From NCBI GenBank assembly GCA_034387635.1, contig JAOANU010000003.1, forward strand, positions 1,488,001 through 1,552,000: a stretch of 64,000 nucleotides of DNA. The letters run 5' to 3'. A program made the position numbers and the translations under genes. Under the pieces are notes generated by a model. The model did not search any database. It saw only the letters and a list, made by a program, of their open reading frames with translations, and was not told the DNA's origin. The stretch comes from Rhodosporidiobolus odoratus (taxonomy: Eukaryota > Basidiomycota > Microbotryomycetes > Sporidiobolales > Sporidiobolaceae). Within the stretch, counting starts at the first letter, position 1; each line of letters begins with the position of its first letter. Shown in pieces: positions 30,951 to 41,926 of this stretch.

Positions 30951-33206
30951 ATGGACAACTACCCGTCTCACCCGTCGTATACCTCGCCGAGTTTTCCTTA
31001 CCCGTACTCAACGCCGTCTCAGCATGTACCGCCTGTCTCTGCGCCCTACCGCCACTTCCAACATCACCCAGCTCCCCCCCTCTTCCCACCACATTCTCGC
31101 GTAGCAGCAGCTCTTCCTCCTCTCAACCTTCCTCGCATGATTACCGAACCCTACACTTCCATCGTAACGGATCAGGCCAATGCACAGCACCCGCTCATAC
31201 CCAAGCGTCGACGCCGGACCACTCCCGCCGAATTCGCCATTCTCGAAACCGAGTTTCGCCTCAACCCTCGACCGACGCCGATACAGAGGGGTCTGCTTGC
31301 CGATAGGCTGGGAATGACCTTCCGGGCTGTCCAGGTGTGGTACCAGAACCGCCGGTACGTTGACGACTCGTTCTGGTCTTTCGACCTTTTCTTCCTCCTC
31401 CGCAGAGACGAAGTAAACATTACGGACAGGCAAAGCGTAGACTGAGCTAACCCTCACATCACCCACAGGCAGAAGGAAAAGAAGGACGCGCCAGCTGGCA
31501 CTAGCGAGAGCAGCACGGCTTCCTCCGTCACAAGCAGCGGCTCCGACCCAAAGGACCTCGACGGCGTGGTGCTTTCCTTCTCGTCCTCTCCCTTGCCGTC
31601 GCCTGGTCTTCCTCTCCTCTCTCCTGGGCTTCCGTCCGAGTCCTCGCAGGGTGATGAGAACGTCAATTCTCTTCACGCGCGTCCTCTCGTCACCGCATCG
31701 ACCTGGAACCTGAACAAGGGAACCACTAACCCTCTCTCTCGCCCTGCTCCTCAACCTCTTCAGCCGACATCACAATCCAACTCGTATCACTACTCTTATC
31801 CCTCGGGCGCATCCGCCTCGCAAAATGCCTCGGCCGCACCGTCCGCTGGTCTTCCCGCATCCCAGCTCTCCCACTCCGCACCTTCCGTCTATCTACACCG
31901 TCCGCACGATGCGAGCATCATCGCGGCGAAGAAGCACACTCGCAAGCGTCCGCTCGGCTCGAACGCCCTGGTGGCGAGAACACCTTCCCTTACCCACGCT
32001 TTCAATTTCCCGCCCTCTCCGCCGAAGCCCACCGCAAAGGTCCGAGACGCCCAGCTCTCACGCCCTCCTGTCACTCGTCGAGTGAGCTTGAACGAGGTTA
32101 TCGGTCGGCAGGAAGACAAGGCAGGTGCGACGGTAGGTGGGCTGTTTGCCTGTCCGCAGGGCGAAACGATGGCGAAGAGACGAAGGTCATCAGCTGCTGT
32201 GGTGGCCAGGAAGGATAGCAGCGAACACGAGGTTGGGAACCGTTCTTCTGGTGTATTTGCTGCCAGACAAGCATCGCTTGCGGGACCATCGTCCTACTCG
32301 TTGGCGACAACTGCCGCGAAGTCGAAGGAAGACCTGCTTCATCACATGCAGAGTGACCCTCCGTCGGAATCGTCCCCTCAGCCACTCTCTCGCCATCGCC
32401 TGCACGCCCACGAAGCTGCGCTTTCGGGACGGCCTACTCATCTGGACGACGAGCAAAACGTGAGACCCTCCTTCGACCTCGCTCCTTCCGCCATATCGGG
32501 CTCCCAGCGCCCCTCCCTTCCTGGCCGATCTTTCTCCACCGCCTCCGCCCCGAACTCCTTCTCCTACCCCAAGCCTGCCGCCGCTCGCACCCATTCCCAG
32601 AGCATCTTCACGTCAGCTCCTTCCTCCCACCCTCTCACCGCCCGCAGCATCTCCCTTCCTCTCGGACGCTCCGTTTCTCTCGGGCCCGTCTCCTGCGCCA
32701 CGACCTCTTCCGCCTCGCTCGACACGGCGTTGGAGCACAGCGCTTCGCAAGCTCGAGCGCCTGGAACCGGCGGCGAAATGGCCTGCGCTCTCGAAGCCCT
32801 GGGCAGGAAACGGGCTCAGATCCTCGACAATGGTCCCGCCGCATTGAACTTCCCGCAGGCCGTGTCTGACGGTAGTCGCATGCAGAGGACCGGAGTGGTG
32901 GAGAACAAGGGCAAAGGTCCGTCGAAGAAGTCGGCTGCTGCCCAGAAACGGCGCCGGTCGAGCGCGGCACTCTCGTCCATCACTGCCCTCTGCACCGACA
33001 TCGACGAAGGAGACCGTAGCGCCGAGATGGGCGACCTCAGCTTCTCCTCCACCTCCACGGCGACGTCGGTCGACTCGCTGGCGACGGTCCCGGACAGGGC
33101 CGGCGGGTACTTCGCCTTGGGCGCAGCGGTGGCGGCGATGACGGCGAAAGGGGACGACGAGAACGAGTGCGCGGAGCTGCTGCTCGGGCTTGGTGGGATG
33201 TACTGA
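30951..33206 (+). CDS. Homeodomain transcription factor
   Basis: ATG 30951 gives MDNYPSHPSYTSPSFPYPYS, a Pro/Tyr-rich leader. The homeodomain runs from about residue 84: KRRRRTTPAEFAILETEFRL, then NPRPTPIQRGLLADRLGMTF and RAVQVWYQNRR|QKEKK. Helix 3 is split by the only intron (phase consistent across NRR|QKEKK). WYQNRR has the DNA-contacting Asn and is the typical 60-residue class, not TALE. The long C-terminal part (about 570 residues) is Ser/Pro-rich with phosphorylatable stretches (SSSPLPSPGLPLLSPGLPSE), basic patches (KRRRSS, QKRRRSSAAL) that may be nuclear signals, and ends ELLLGLGGMY. It resembles Pho2/Yox1-type fungal factors in the homeodomain only; the target genes cannot be told. 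Confidence 0.88.
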
Positions 33207-33753
33207 GCGTCGCGTGCTCCTCTTTCTCTTCGTAAATCCTTCCCCATTTCCCCACCTCTCGACTCTTCCGCATCCCCGGTTCCCACCCACAACCCAAATT
33301 ATACAGCTCCGTCCCTTCTCCTCCATCACCATCTCTCTTACCGCATCACGAGCCATACCCTCGCAAACACCTCTTCCATATCTCCTTATACCCTGTTCTT
33401 GTTCGAACATGATGTCGTCCTTACGATTCTAACAATTCTACCTTACCCTTTGAGCCTGCAATGCGCCTAATGTATACCCTTCAAAAAGCAGCTGGTCAGA
33501 GCGTGGAGATCAGAGGCGAGGGAAAATCGAGAAAGCTGAATATTCCCCTCCTGTGCTAGCCAAAAGTAATCTTCGACATTTCGAACGCTGATTCGTAGAC
33601 TGCCAGAGCTGAAGCCACGCCGTCGAGCATCCTGCCTGCAGTGCGCGCCTGCAGCTTACTGTCTCGCAAACAAGTCGCGGTCAACGCGACGAGATCGAGG
33701 GAGACGCGATGCTTCCTCACCTTCCTTGCCTACATACTGCTCGGTGCACGACA
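33207..33753. promoter_or_regulatory. Intergenic region before the secreted LPMO-like gene
   Basis: About 550 bases. No supported gene. Likely the 3' end of the homeodomain gene and the promoter of the next gene. Confidence 0.4.
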
Positions 33754-36149
33754 TGCTACGCTCCTTCAGCGCTCTGCTGGTGCTGGTACACACAGTGTCG
33801 GGACATATGAGGTCAGTCTTGAGCCATGCTCTCACCAACTCTCTTCGCGTCCTGCCAACGCGTCGAGCTCTTGATTCGAGGCTGTGCGCCAGCACGAGAG
33901 CACGCGCACTGCGCTCTCCGTATCCTTGGACACGTGACTGACGCTTCTTTTCTCGTCTCCTGGATCTTCGACGCCGCTCGACCTCAATTTTCTCCTTTTT
34001 TACCTCGACCTTCGACGGAATCTGACTATGCAGCCCTTTCATGCCGTCCATGTATGGCAATCCAGCCTTATATCCTGACTTGAACCCGGTCAACCCTCTG
34101 GGACCAGGATGGGATTACGACGATTGGGTGCGCCAAGATCTTCTTTTCTCCTCCTGCCTTTTCCCTAGTTTCTCCCTTCACATCTCTGATGATCTCTCTT
34201 TGCAGTGGTTTCGAGGACCTGAGGTCCGTGCTGCGGTACCCGAGGAGGGGGCAGTGACGAACCTGCCGGCTGGGGGAGACACGACGCTCGAGATTGCGTG
34301 TGGACCTTACTATACCACGATGTTCGGCAGGTGAGCAGCGTCCCTTTCTCCTCCCGCCCTCACGCCGGATCGTTTGTACTATTCCCCGTCTGCTGCCCAG
34401 GGAAGGGCACGTGGCCTGCCCAAACCTTGATGAGTTACGCAACTGAACTTTTCTGTCTTTCTTCTTTTTTGCAGCGACTCAAACGGCAATGTTGCTTGCG
34501 ACGACCCAGGACCATATCACGCCGATCCTGATGCCTTGAATGTCGAGCGGGAATGGCTTGCGGGTTGTGCGCTCGGTATCGCCGACGTGATGGACCCGAA
34601 TGATGCCACTCCAGACAACTTCGTTCGTCACCCTCCTCAACTACTCTAGTTCGGCGGCGCATGCCTGCTCGCACGGTCCTCCTGCCGTCTCTCGTTCAGT
34701 CCGCAGTATTGACCGTTTCCTTACATGCAGGTCATCTTTTCTGTCCAGCAAGAGTGTGTTTTGACGAGGAATACCACCTTCGCCATACCTGCCAGGATGC
34801 CACCATGCACAGGCGAGTACTGTATTTGCGGCTGGGTCTGGGAACCTCAGACCGGAACTGGCAATGCCTACCATACTCCGTCAGTCCGTTTCCTCTGCAC
34901 CTTCAGCTCTATACTGGCGACGACTGACGATCTCGTCCCTGGGTCCAGCTTCCGCTGCAGAGTCACTGGCTCGCAAGAGAATGCTACGCCTATTGCTTCT
35001 CCGCAGGACCCGGCTCCTTGCGAAGGCGATCCGGAGTCTTGCACAACCGGCGCAAAAAAGATGCTCATGGTCTACAATACTCCGGTAAGTCTCTGCCCCT
35101 CTGTTCCTTCCTGCTGCTCGATCGTACAATACAGCGGGTTGATTTCAGACCGATCGACTGACATGAGTTGACCGGTTGACCTTCTCACTTTGCCTTTTTC
35201 GCTGCTAAACAGACCAACGTCTACGTCGACTTCGGCTCAGATGATCGACCGCGCTACGATGATACCTGGGGCTTTTTTGACGGCGCGCAAGATGACATCT
35301 TTGCGACGGCAGCGAGTGGGATGGGCCCTACGTGCGTTCTGATTCTTCCGCGCCCGGTGTCCACGCTCACGGAGGCTCATAAGCAGGTCTGCAATTCTCA
35401 CATCCACTTCGACCGATCCCATGTCAAGCGCAACATCCCACTCGTCTTCGCCTGTTCAGTCCTCACAAACCCTAGCATCGGATTCCTCCTATGCATCCTC
35501 TGCTGCGTCGCAAACCTCACGACTACCCACGTCGACATCCTCCACCCTGCTCTCGACTTCCCCTTCCACCTCGGCTGCTTCTACCCCTTCTCCTTCGGCC
35601 GCTTCTACCACATCCACGGACGGCTCCCTCATCTCGATCGGCATCTCGCTCAACCTCCCGCTACCCTCTCTTCCCACCCTCTCCGGGCTTCTCACCACAC
35701 CGGCCGCTACCACCGCATCATCCAGTGCCACCCGTGCCTCCTCCACCCGCCTGACGACGGGCACAAGCCAAGAAGCAGTGACACCCTCAAGGGCAGTACG
35801 CATCCCCCTCAGAGACCGTGAAGCCGCGCTGTCGACCTCGCAAGCACTGGCGACCCCTACGCGAGCAGCGCGAATCCCGCTCAGAGACCGCGAAGCAGCC
35901 CTTCAATCCCTACCTTCCTCGACGTCAACTTCGCCCACACGCACCGCAACCGCGACCGCAAGCAGGATCCGATGGAAGCTCTTGCAGCCGTCGAGTGAGA
36001 TCGCGTCCACTTCGACTTCAGCCGCGGCTGGAGGAACTGCGATTCGACCTGCCCGGTTGACCTTTGCGGAGCGGAAAGCGCAGGGACTTAGATTGGGGCG
36101 ACGGGCGGGGGTGCCGAGGAGACTGCAGCAGGGCAGGAGGGAACTGTGA
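33754..36149 (+). CDS. Secreted Cys-rich protein with predicted N-terminal histidine (LPMO-like) and long Ser/Thr-rich tail
   Basis: ATG 33754 gives MLRSFSALLVLVHTVSG, a signal peptide whose predicted cut leaves HMSPFMPSMYGNPALYPD, i.e. a mature protein starting with His. Spliced blocks follow: GPGWDYDDWWFRGPEVRAAV, LPAGGDTTLEIACGPYYTTM, WLAGCALGIADVMDPNDATP, FSVQQECVLTRNTTFAIPAR, MPPCTGEYCICGWVWEPQ and FRCRVTGSQENATPIASPQD, with TNVYVDFGSDDRPRYDD at the end of the core. This order (H-I/M-S…SMYG, WWF, AGRP-like, C-x-C-x-W-x-W) recalls a basidiomycete secreted family often annotated as lytic polysaccharide monooxygenase-like, where the N-terminal His would bind copper. The usual WWFHG is WWFRG here, so copper chemistry is uncertain. 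The last exon adds about 255 Ser/Thr/Ala-rich residues with an internally repeated RIPLRDREAAL segment and a basic end, perhaps a wall-attached stalk. No GPI signal seen. Confidence 0.65.
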
Positions 36150-36399
36150 AATGGTTGATTGGCGAGTTCGTTAGGAATTTTCGCGATTGTCTGTTTTGAG
36201 GAGTGTAGCATTAGCATAGATGGGCTTGAAAGGGTATCGTTATCATCCGCTTGTGTCTCAGAGAGTTTGACGAGGGATGACTGTAAACGGCGGAACCTTG
36301 TCCGTGAGCAGCATGAGGCATCGAGAAACGGCTTTGAAAGACGGGAAAAACGTTAATGTTACAAACAAGATACTGCTATCTAAGGGATCCCGCGGGGTT
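36150..36399. other. Convergent 3' intergenic region
   Basis: 250 bases between converging stops. No supported coding frame. Confidence 0.35.
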
Positions 36400-37055
36400 C
36401 TACCAGGATGCCCAACTGACGCCAGGGATCTCGCCTGCTTCCGCTGAGAGCTTGAAGCGGTGCTGCGGCGAAGAAAAGGGCGCGAGCGCGGGAGGAAAAG
36501 TCAGTATCGGAAGGTGAGTGCTGTGACATTGCCGAGCAAGCACAGGGCGCGGGACGAGGTCTGCATAGTGAAAGGGTTGGGTTCGAGTGACAGTACTCAC
36601 CCTGCACAGCCCAAACTCGCTGAAAACACCTCCTCCTCGTCCAGTTTCCGTGCAGCGGTTCTTGATCGATGTTGGTCGGGTCTGCGAGGTGGCACGAATG
36701 AGCGCCAAGTCTGGCAGAAGGCTGAGAGACTGCGGCTCACGTTTTTGGGGAAAGCGTTGAGTTTAAGCATAGCGGCGGAGCGGACTTTGGGGTCGAGGGT
36801 TGTGTTGCGCATGATGTAGAGGTAGGCTCGGCGGGTGAGCTCATTGGCTGAGGGCAGAGGAACGTCTCGTCAGCTTTGTCGCGCTCGGAGATTGTCAAGC
36901 AGCCGAAACTCCTCCTCCAGTCGTCTCCGGTTGTGATGTGAAGGGGACTTTCCGGACTGGGTGAGCGGGCTGAGGAGGAGTTTAGACGTGCCTGCTACTG
37001 CTTTACGAGCCTGAAAGTCCTTCAAAGCCATGTGACCGGGAAAAGGGCGAGGCAT
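36400..37055 (-). CDS. MRP2: Mitochondrial small-subunit ribosomal protein uS14m
   Basis: Spliced reading from ATG 37055 gives MPRPFPGHMALKDFQA, NELTRRAYLYIMRNTTLDPK, VRSAAMLKLNAFPKN, TRPTSIKNRCTETGRGGGVF, SEFGLCR and HRFKLSAEAGEIPGVSWASW, ending at 36400. It matches yeast Mrp2 and bacterial S14 (IARN-xLP, LNA-LP, xIKNRCxxTGRxRGVxxxFxLCR, FRxxAxxGxLPGVxxxxW). The protein sits in the head of the mitochondrial small subunit near the decoding site. About 110 residues, three introns. The junction after DFQA is the least sure: a GTAAAG donor keeps the frame into NELTRR. It is divergent, 123 bases from the hemerythrin-like gene. Confidence 0.88.
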
Positions 37056-37178
37056 GACTGATGAGGGAGAAGTGAGCGGAAAGAACAACGACAACAGGTC
37101 AGTTGAGTCTGGTAATTGCTGAGGGTGACCTGAGATATGTTATCTAGCAGCTAGGAGGGTCAGCTTACTGTCTAGTGG
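37056..37178. promoter_or_regulatory. Short bidirectional promoter, uS14m / hemerythrin-like
   Basis: Only 123 bases between the two proposed start codons on opposite strands; the two genes probably share upstream elements. No motif is claimed. Confidence 0.4.
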
Positions 37179-38493
37179 ATGTCGACGGCGTGTAATCGGG
37201 GTGAACCAACCTCATCTCTTTCGTTTCCCAAATCCGTCTTCCGCTTATCAACCTGAACTTCAACCTGGCTAGCTTCAACAGCTTGCTCTTACGCTCCTGC
37301 AGGCGAACCTACCGCCGACCCACCCTTGCCCGCAACTCGCCACTCTTTCCTCCGACCTTCCCCCTCTTTTTCTCGAGCCTCTCCACCCGCTCACACCTCA
37401 CAATATCCACCTCTGACGCTCCCAAGCCCGTCTCTGCCCCTACGCTCGAGTCCGCCATCACCCCATCTCGCGCCAGCGTCAAGCCGAGCGCAAAAGCTGG
37501 GAAAGCCAAGGGAGGCAAAAAGGGGAAAAAGGGTGGAGATCAAGACGACGTCGAACTGCCAGACTACATCTCGCCCGAGCCCAAGAACGCTATGGAGAGA
37601 AGGGAGTGGGATAGGATGAGCAGTAGAATGGAAGGTTAGTCTCGCTTCTTTGATTCTCTCTTTACCTCCAGTCTTTTCCAACTGACTTTCGGCTGCTGCA
37701 GGCTTCCACACACATTGTACGCCTCTCTCGCGCCTTCGTGACAGTCGTGTGGCGCGCTAAGTCCTGAATGAATCGACCCGCCCACCCGCCATTCCGCGCC
37801 TCAGTCAGGTTAGCTTTCAAGCAACTTTTCGAATTAGCCGACGGTTCCTTCGAGAAGCGCGGTCTAACCCTACCGGACTTCATGGACGTGGCCGAGTCCT
37901 TCCTGCGGCATCTGGAGGGTCACCACGGCATCGAAGAGCGGTAAGCGATCGTCTGCTGCTCCTGAAACCGGCTGAAAACTGAATCAGTATTCCTGTGTAG
38001 CTACATCTTCCCTGTCCTCGCCAAGCGGATGCCGCAGTTCGCTGACGAACACCAGGAGGAACATGATACTATTCACGAAGGTGCGCACAACTTTTCGCCC
38101 CCAGGCATTTCGTTCGAGTTAGGCTGATTCTCGTTCCATATAACGCAGGCATGTACAAATTTGAGGTGAGCACCCAGTCTTCTCTTCGAGAGTGATGGGG
38201 CGGTTACGCGAATTCGCAGCCAGGGTCTCACAATCTACATCGCAGGTCCTCGTGGAGAAATACCGTTCCGAACCCTCGTCGTACTCTCCGGAAGAGTTTC
38301 GCGCAAACCTCGCGGCCTGGGGACCTGTACTGTTCTACCACCTGAATGCCGAGGTTGCGACGTTGAAACCTGATATTCTGCGCCGATGTACGTGTCCCGT
38401 AACCCTTTGATTCTTGCGCGATGTATGGGAAGCAATGACGCTTTGCGTTCTGCAGACTGGACTCTGGAGGAGGTCAAGCGGCTGCCGATGTAG
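37179..38493 (+). CDS. Hemerythrin-like (HHE cation-binding) protein, probably mitochondrial
   Basis: Exons give ARTYRRPTLARNSPLFPPTF and LSTRSHLTISTSDAPKP, an Arg/Ser-rich leader like a mitochondrial presequence. A Lys/Gly-rich linker (KAGKAKGGKKGKKGG) and YISPEPKNAMERREWDRMSS follow. The four-helix domain contains FHTHFRLAFKQLFELADGSF, FLRHLEGHHGIEERYIFPVL, ADEHQEEHDTIHEGMYKFE and FYHLNAEVATLKPDILRR, ending WTLEEVKRLPM. HHxxEE, HxxxH and the late H-xxxE positions are the di-iron ligands of hemerythrin-like domains, which bind oxygen, NO or iron. About 310 residues. The first exon is inferred: ATG 37179 (MSTA) joined in phase to ARTYRRP; there is no ATG in the main exon before AMERREW. Role in this fungus unknown; iron or redox homeostasis is plausible. 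Confidence 0.75.
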
Positions 38494-38836
38494 TTGAGAC
38501 CTGTTGGATGTCTATAGATTCGGGACGTGCTATACACGAGTTTGTCTTTGTTCCTCCTAATTTGTCTTCCTCTACCTCACTTTCTTTTCTCGCGCATCCC
38601 TCTGCAGCCTAGCAGGTAGGTATGTCGGGCGATATGTGGTTGCACGGGCGTGTTTGTGACACATCAACGGCTGCCTTATCGCAAGTGTTTCTAGAGCCTC
38701 CCCGCCCTATCAAGCGAACAACGGGACTCGAGAGTGCGGGAGTGGCATGCGACTAATCTGAGAAGGTCCTCTTCTCTGCTTCGACCACCGCCCATCTACG
38801 TTGCCCTCGGGCTGCACCAGCGTAGCACATACCGGC
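38494..38836. other. Intergenic region between hemerythrin-like and F-box genes
   Basis: About 340 bases between two plus-strand genes. Only short frames; nothing else seen. Confidence 0.35.
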
Positions 38837-40022
38837 ATGCTGCTCACGCTCCCGAACAAGCTCGTCGACCGGGTGCTCCCCGAGGTTCGAGCCGACAATC
38901 ACCGCTCCGACCGCGATGGCGCACCACAACCCTCGGCCGACTCTCACAATCCGCTCGTGTCTCTCTGCCTGACCTCCCATCACTTGTTCAGATTCGCTCA
39001 ATCGTGGCTCTTCCGCACTGTCGTCATACGCGATGGTAAGAAGCTGGAGCAGTTCTGCGATGTCCTTGAGGAGGACGAGAGGAAGCGTGGTTGGGTCAGG
39101 GAGATTGTACTACTGGGCGTGTTGATACGGGAGGATGATGGACCGGCGCCACTCGAGGAGGCAGGAAGGGCTCTACGCCTTTGTAAGGCGGTACAGACTC
39201 TCCCGGATAACAAACTCGATGTGGCCTCCTTCAATGGCTTTACGAGTGCCTTGTCCCCCTTGTCCATCTGACTGACTTCGCTCGCTCTTACTCTCTGCGC
39301 AGAGCTTCGACGCGCTTGCTTCGTCTCCGTCCGTTTGAAGGCTTGGGTGTGCGGCTTTTCCGGACAAGGCACAGGGTAAGCAACCTTCTCACTTGCTTTG
39401 CCCTTCAGCTGCGCTGACTGTCCCATATCGGGGCTTCTCAGTCCCCGACCTGCCGACGCTCGCCCTGAACGACTGTCTCGCAAACCCGCTCGACCCCAGC
39501 GATCCGAAGCCGGCCCCGAATTTCCCTGGTCCGAAAACCTCCCCGCTCTGCGCTCCATGACCCTCCGTTACTACTGCCTCCCCAACCTTACCTCCCCCGC
39601 CAAAACTGCCCTCCGCAACCGCCTCATCACCCACCCTAATGCTCTCATCTTCGACATGATCCTCCAGCTCGGAGGGGCACTGTCTCGGGCACCTCATACC
39701 CTCCTTGGTCAGCCAACGTTTGGGAGGTTGGCCAACTCTTGGAGCTTTAGCCTCGAGTTCGATTGCGATGCTTCTCGAGCCGAATGTACTGCGCTTGTCG
39801 GCGCTGGCGCAAGGGAATGAGCTGGACTACCGCGAGACTTTGATCTTGCCGCTCTATCTTGAGCCGGTGAGGTTGCAGGAGCGTTCTTCGCTCAGGGTGT
39901 TGATGCAGGGCGTGGTTGAGACGGTGAGGAAGAAGGGGAAGAGGGTCCTCTTCGACGATGACAGCTATTTCGAGTCGCCTCTGTTTGTCAGGCTGTGCGG
40001 AGAGCGGGCTAGAGAGGCTTAG
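38837..40022 (+). CDS. F-box/LRR-like protein
   Basis: ATG 38837 opens with MLLTLPNKLVDRVLPEVRAD, then NPLVSLCLTSHHLFRFAQSW and LFRTVVIRDGKKLEQFCDVL, the plan of an F-box (LPxxLxxxVL…LCLTSHxLxxxxxxxLFRTV). Further exons give VREIVLLGVLIREDDGPAPL, KLRRACFVSVRLKAW, FSVPDLPTLALNDCLANPLD, LPALRSMTLRYYCLPNLTSP and ETLILPLYLEPVRLQERSSL, ending LFVRLCGERAREA. The leucine spacing suggests a repeat scaffold. Predicted SCF receptor, substrate unknown. At least three introns; the joins near 39380 and near 39750 are approximate. Confidence 0.68.
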
Positions 40023-40340
40023 TATTGGTATTTACAGTCTGTTGCTAGTACTGTTGTGTCTGTGGATGCGGTGCAACCTATTTTCAGTGTGAGCTGACAT
40101 TCAGTTGCGTCATTCGTGTTCAGGGTAATCTCATCCAGTTAGTCCTTGGACTCGGGTGGGGATTCGAGCTCTTCTCGTAGTTTTCCACATACAGAGATAG
40201 CTGTATAACGGTATTGCAAAACAACAAGGGTGGTACACGCTGATACTCGAACAGGGGACATGCGAGGAAAGGAAGTGCCGGGTGGAGAACGCAGAGATAG
40301 ATAGGCACAAGCCCCATCGCTTCGCCCATATACCCCAGTC
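40023..40340. other. Convergent 3' intergenic region
   Basis: About 320 bases between two converging F-box-like genes. No supported frame. Confidence 0.35.
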
Positions 40341-41684
40341 TTATACCGCACCCTCGAGCCTGCGAACCTCCCTCCAGAATCCAGTCTGAAACGCCGCCGA
40401 GTTGGCATTCCTCCTGCCTTCGAGCACCTTTTCCTGAGCGTCGTGGTAGACGGCCCGAATGCCCCGCGCATGACAGCCTTCAAAGATACGACTCAAGTCG
40501 ACCTTGCATTCCGGGCTGAGTGCCAAGAAGGAGGGAAGAGAGACGGTTTCGAGGTCGAGGAAAGGGCAGTTGGGAAGGTCATTCGAGTCCTGCGCGAGCA
40601 TGTTTGCGAGTCGAGCGTAACCGGCAAGACTGCGCTGGTCGAGAGGCGTATGCGCATAGAGCGTGTCGAGGCGGAGGTACTCAACTGATAAGGTCAAGTG
40701 AGTTGTGGTGAGGTAATCGAGGAGGGAGGGAAGGGCGGAGGGAGAGATGCTGAGCAAGTCAAGTGACGGGAAGGTGCTGGGGCGCCCGTGAGTGATGGTA
40801 GTATGTACTGAGCTGCTGAACCAGGCGTCGTGAAGGGAAAGGAAGGTGAGGTTGGGGAAGGCGCCAAAGTAGGCGGAGTGCGAATCGACCAGCTCCAGGG
40901 CGGTCAGGTTGGGTAGAAGGTGGGGAAGCTCTGTGAGCAGGCTGTTGTGCATCGAAGAGCTGACGAGGGATAGGTGTCGAAGATGCGCGAGGGGCGCCAG
41001 GCTCCCGGCATCTTGGCAGGAATGGAGGAAGATGTGCTGTAGCGACAGTTGGGACAGGTCTGATGTAGGCAAATCGTGTCAATACGCTCGCTGTCGGCGC
41101 TGGACAAGGATACAAGTACGTACTCGGGAGGTGAGCAAAAGTATCGACCGCCAAGTTGCCGGTCCTGGTCAGCGCCAGCTTTTCCAGCGCTCTGCACGTC
41201 GCGAAAAGCTGGTCCACCACCCCATCTCGCGCCTTCCATGAGCACGGCTCTCCAGCATCAACCTCCAACTCCTTGAGTTGACAAGCTGTCGCCAGATTCT
41301 CACGCAGCAAGCGGAGATGCTCGTCAAAGTCGGCCGTCATCCTCAACTTCTGGCGGAGCAAGCGCAACGCCAGCGCAGTCCAGCTGCGGTGCACTTGGGC
41401 GCAGGTCTTGTAGAATGAGATGCGCTCATCGTAGGCTTCGCGAGCGTCGAGTCGACCCCAGTTTGAAGGAGACCAGCTCGCCAAGATGAGGGAGACGAGT
41501 TCGGGTGGGATTCGAGGTGATGGCTTTGACAGGGCGCGTGAGCTGTCAGAAGCGGGTGTCAATCAAAGCACACGCTTATTGCGGGAAAGACGACGTACTC
41601 AGGCTCATCAGTCGAGAAAATGCGCCGCGACTGAACTACGAGATGAGGGAGGACGAAGTCGAGCAGGTTCTCCAGGAGGGACAT
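40341..41684 (-). CDS. F-box/LRR-like protein
   Basis: ATG 41684 gives MSLLENLLDFVLPHLVVQSR, then, after a 55-base intron, SRALSKPSPRIPPELVSLIL and YKTCAQVHRSWTALALRLL, an F-box plan (IPPELVxxIL…CxxVxRxW). LRR-like sections follow: ATACQLKELEVDAGEPCSWK, FATCRALEKLALTRTGNLAV, DLSQLSLQHIFLHSCQDAGS, HLRHLSLVSSSMHNSLLTEL, NLTALELVDSHSAYFGAF and NLTFLSLHDAWFSSSV. It ends FWREVRRLEGAV at 40341. About 430 residues, two introns. Same architecture as the neighbours on both sides but not closely alike, so they are old or fast-changing paralogues. Substrate unknown. Confidence 0.7.
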
Positions 41685-41926
41685 TATACGGGTATAGATA
41701 GGGTAAAGAGGGGCTAGCTAGGCTATGGAAGGAGAAGAGCAGCACAAGAAGCTGAACGAGTGGAGGTACCAAAGACAAGCTCGAGATGAACCAACATGAG
41801 ATCACATCTCGCCCAATCCCGACTGGACCCGACTCAGTCCAGCAGAAAGCGGGAGCTTCCGCTAGACGGTGCGACATCTGCAAGTCTGCCAAGGCCGAGT
41901 ATTCTGAAGTGCTATAGCATACACCC

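Noticed and set aside
31566..33206. Separate gene for the long Ser-rich frame after the homeodomain
   Set aside because: It is in phase with the homeodomain exon after a standard intron that rebuilds NRRQKEKK, so it is the C-terminal part of the same protein.
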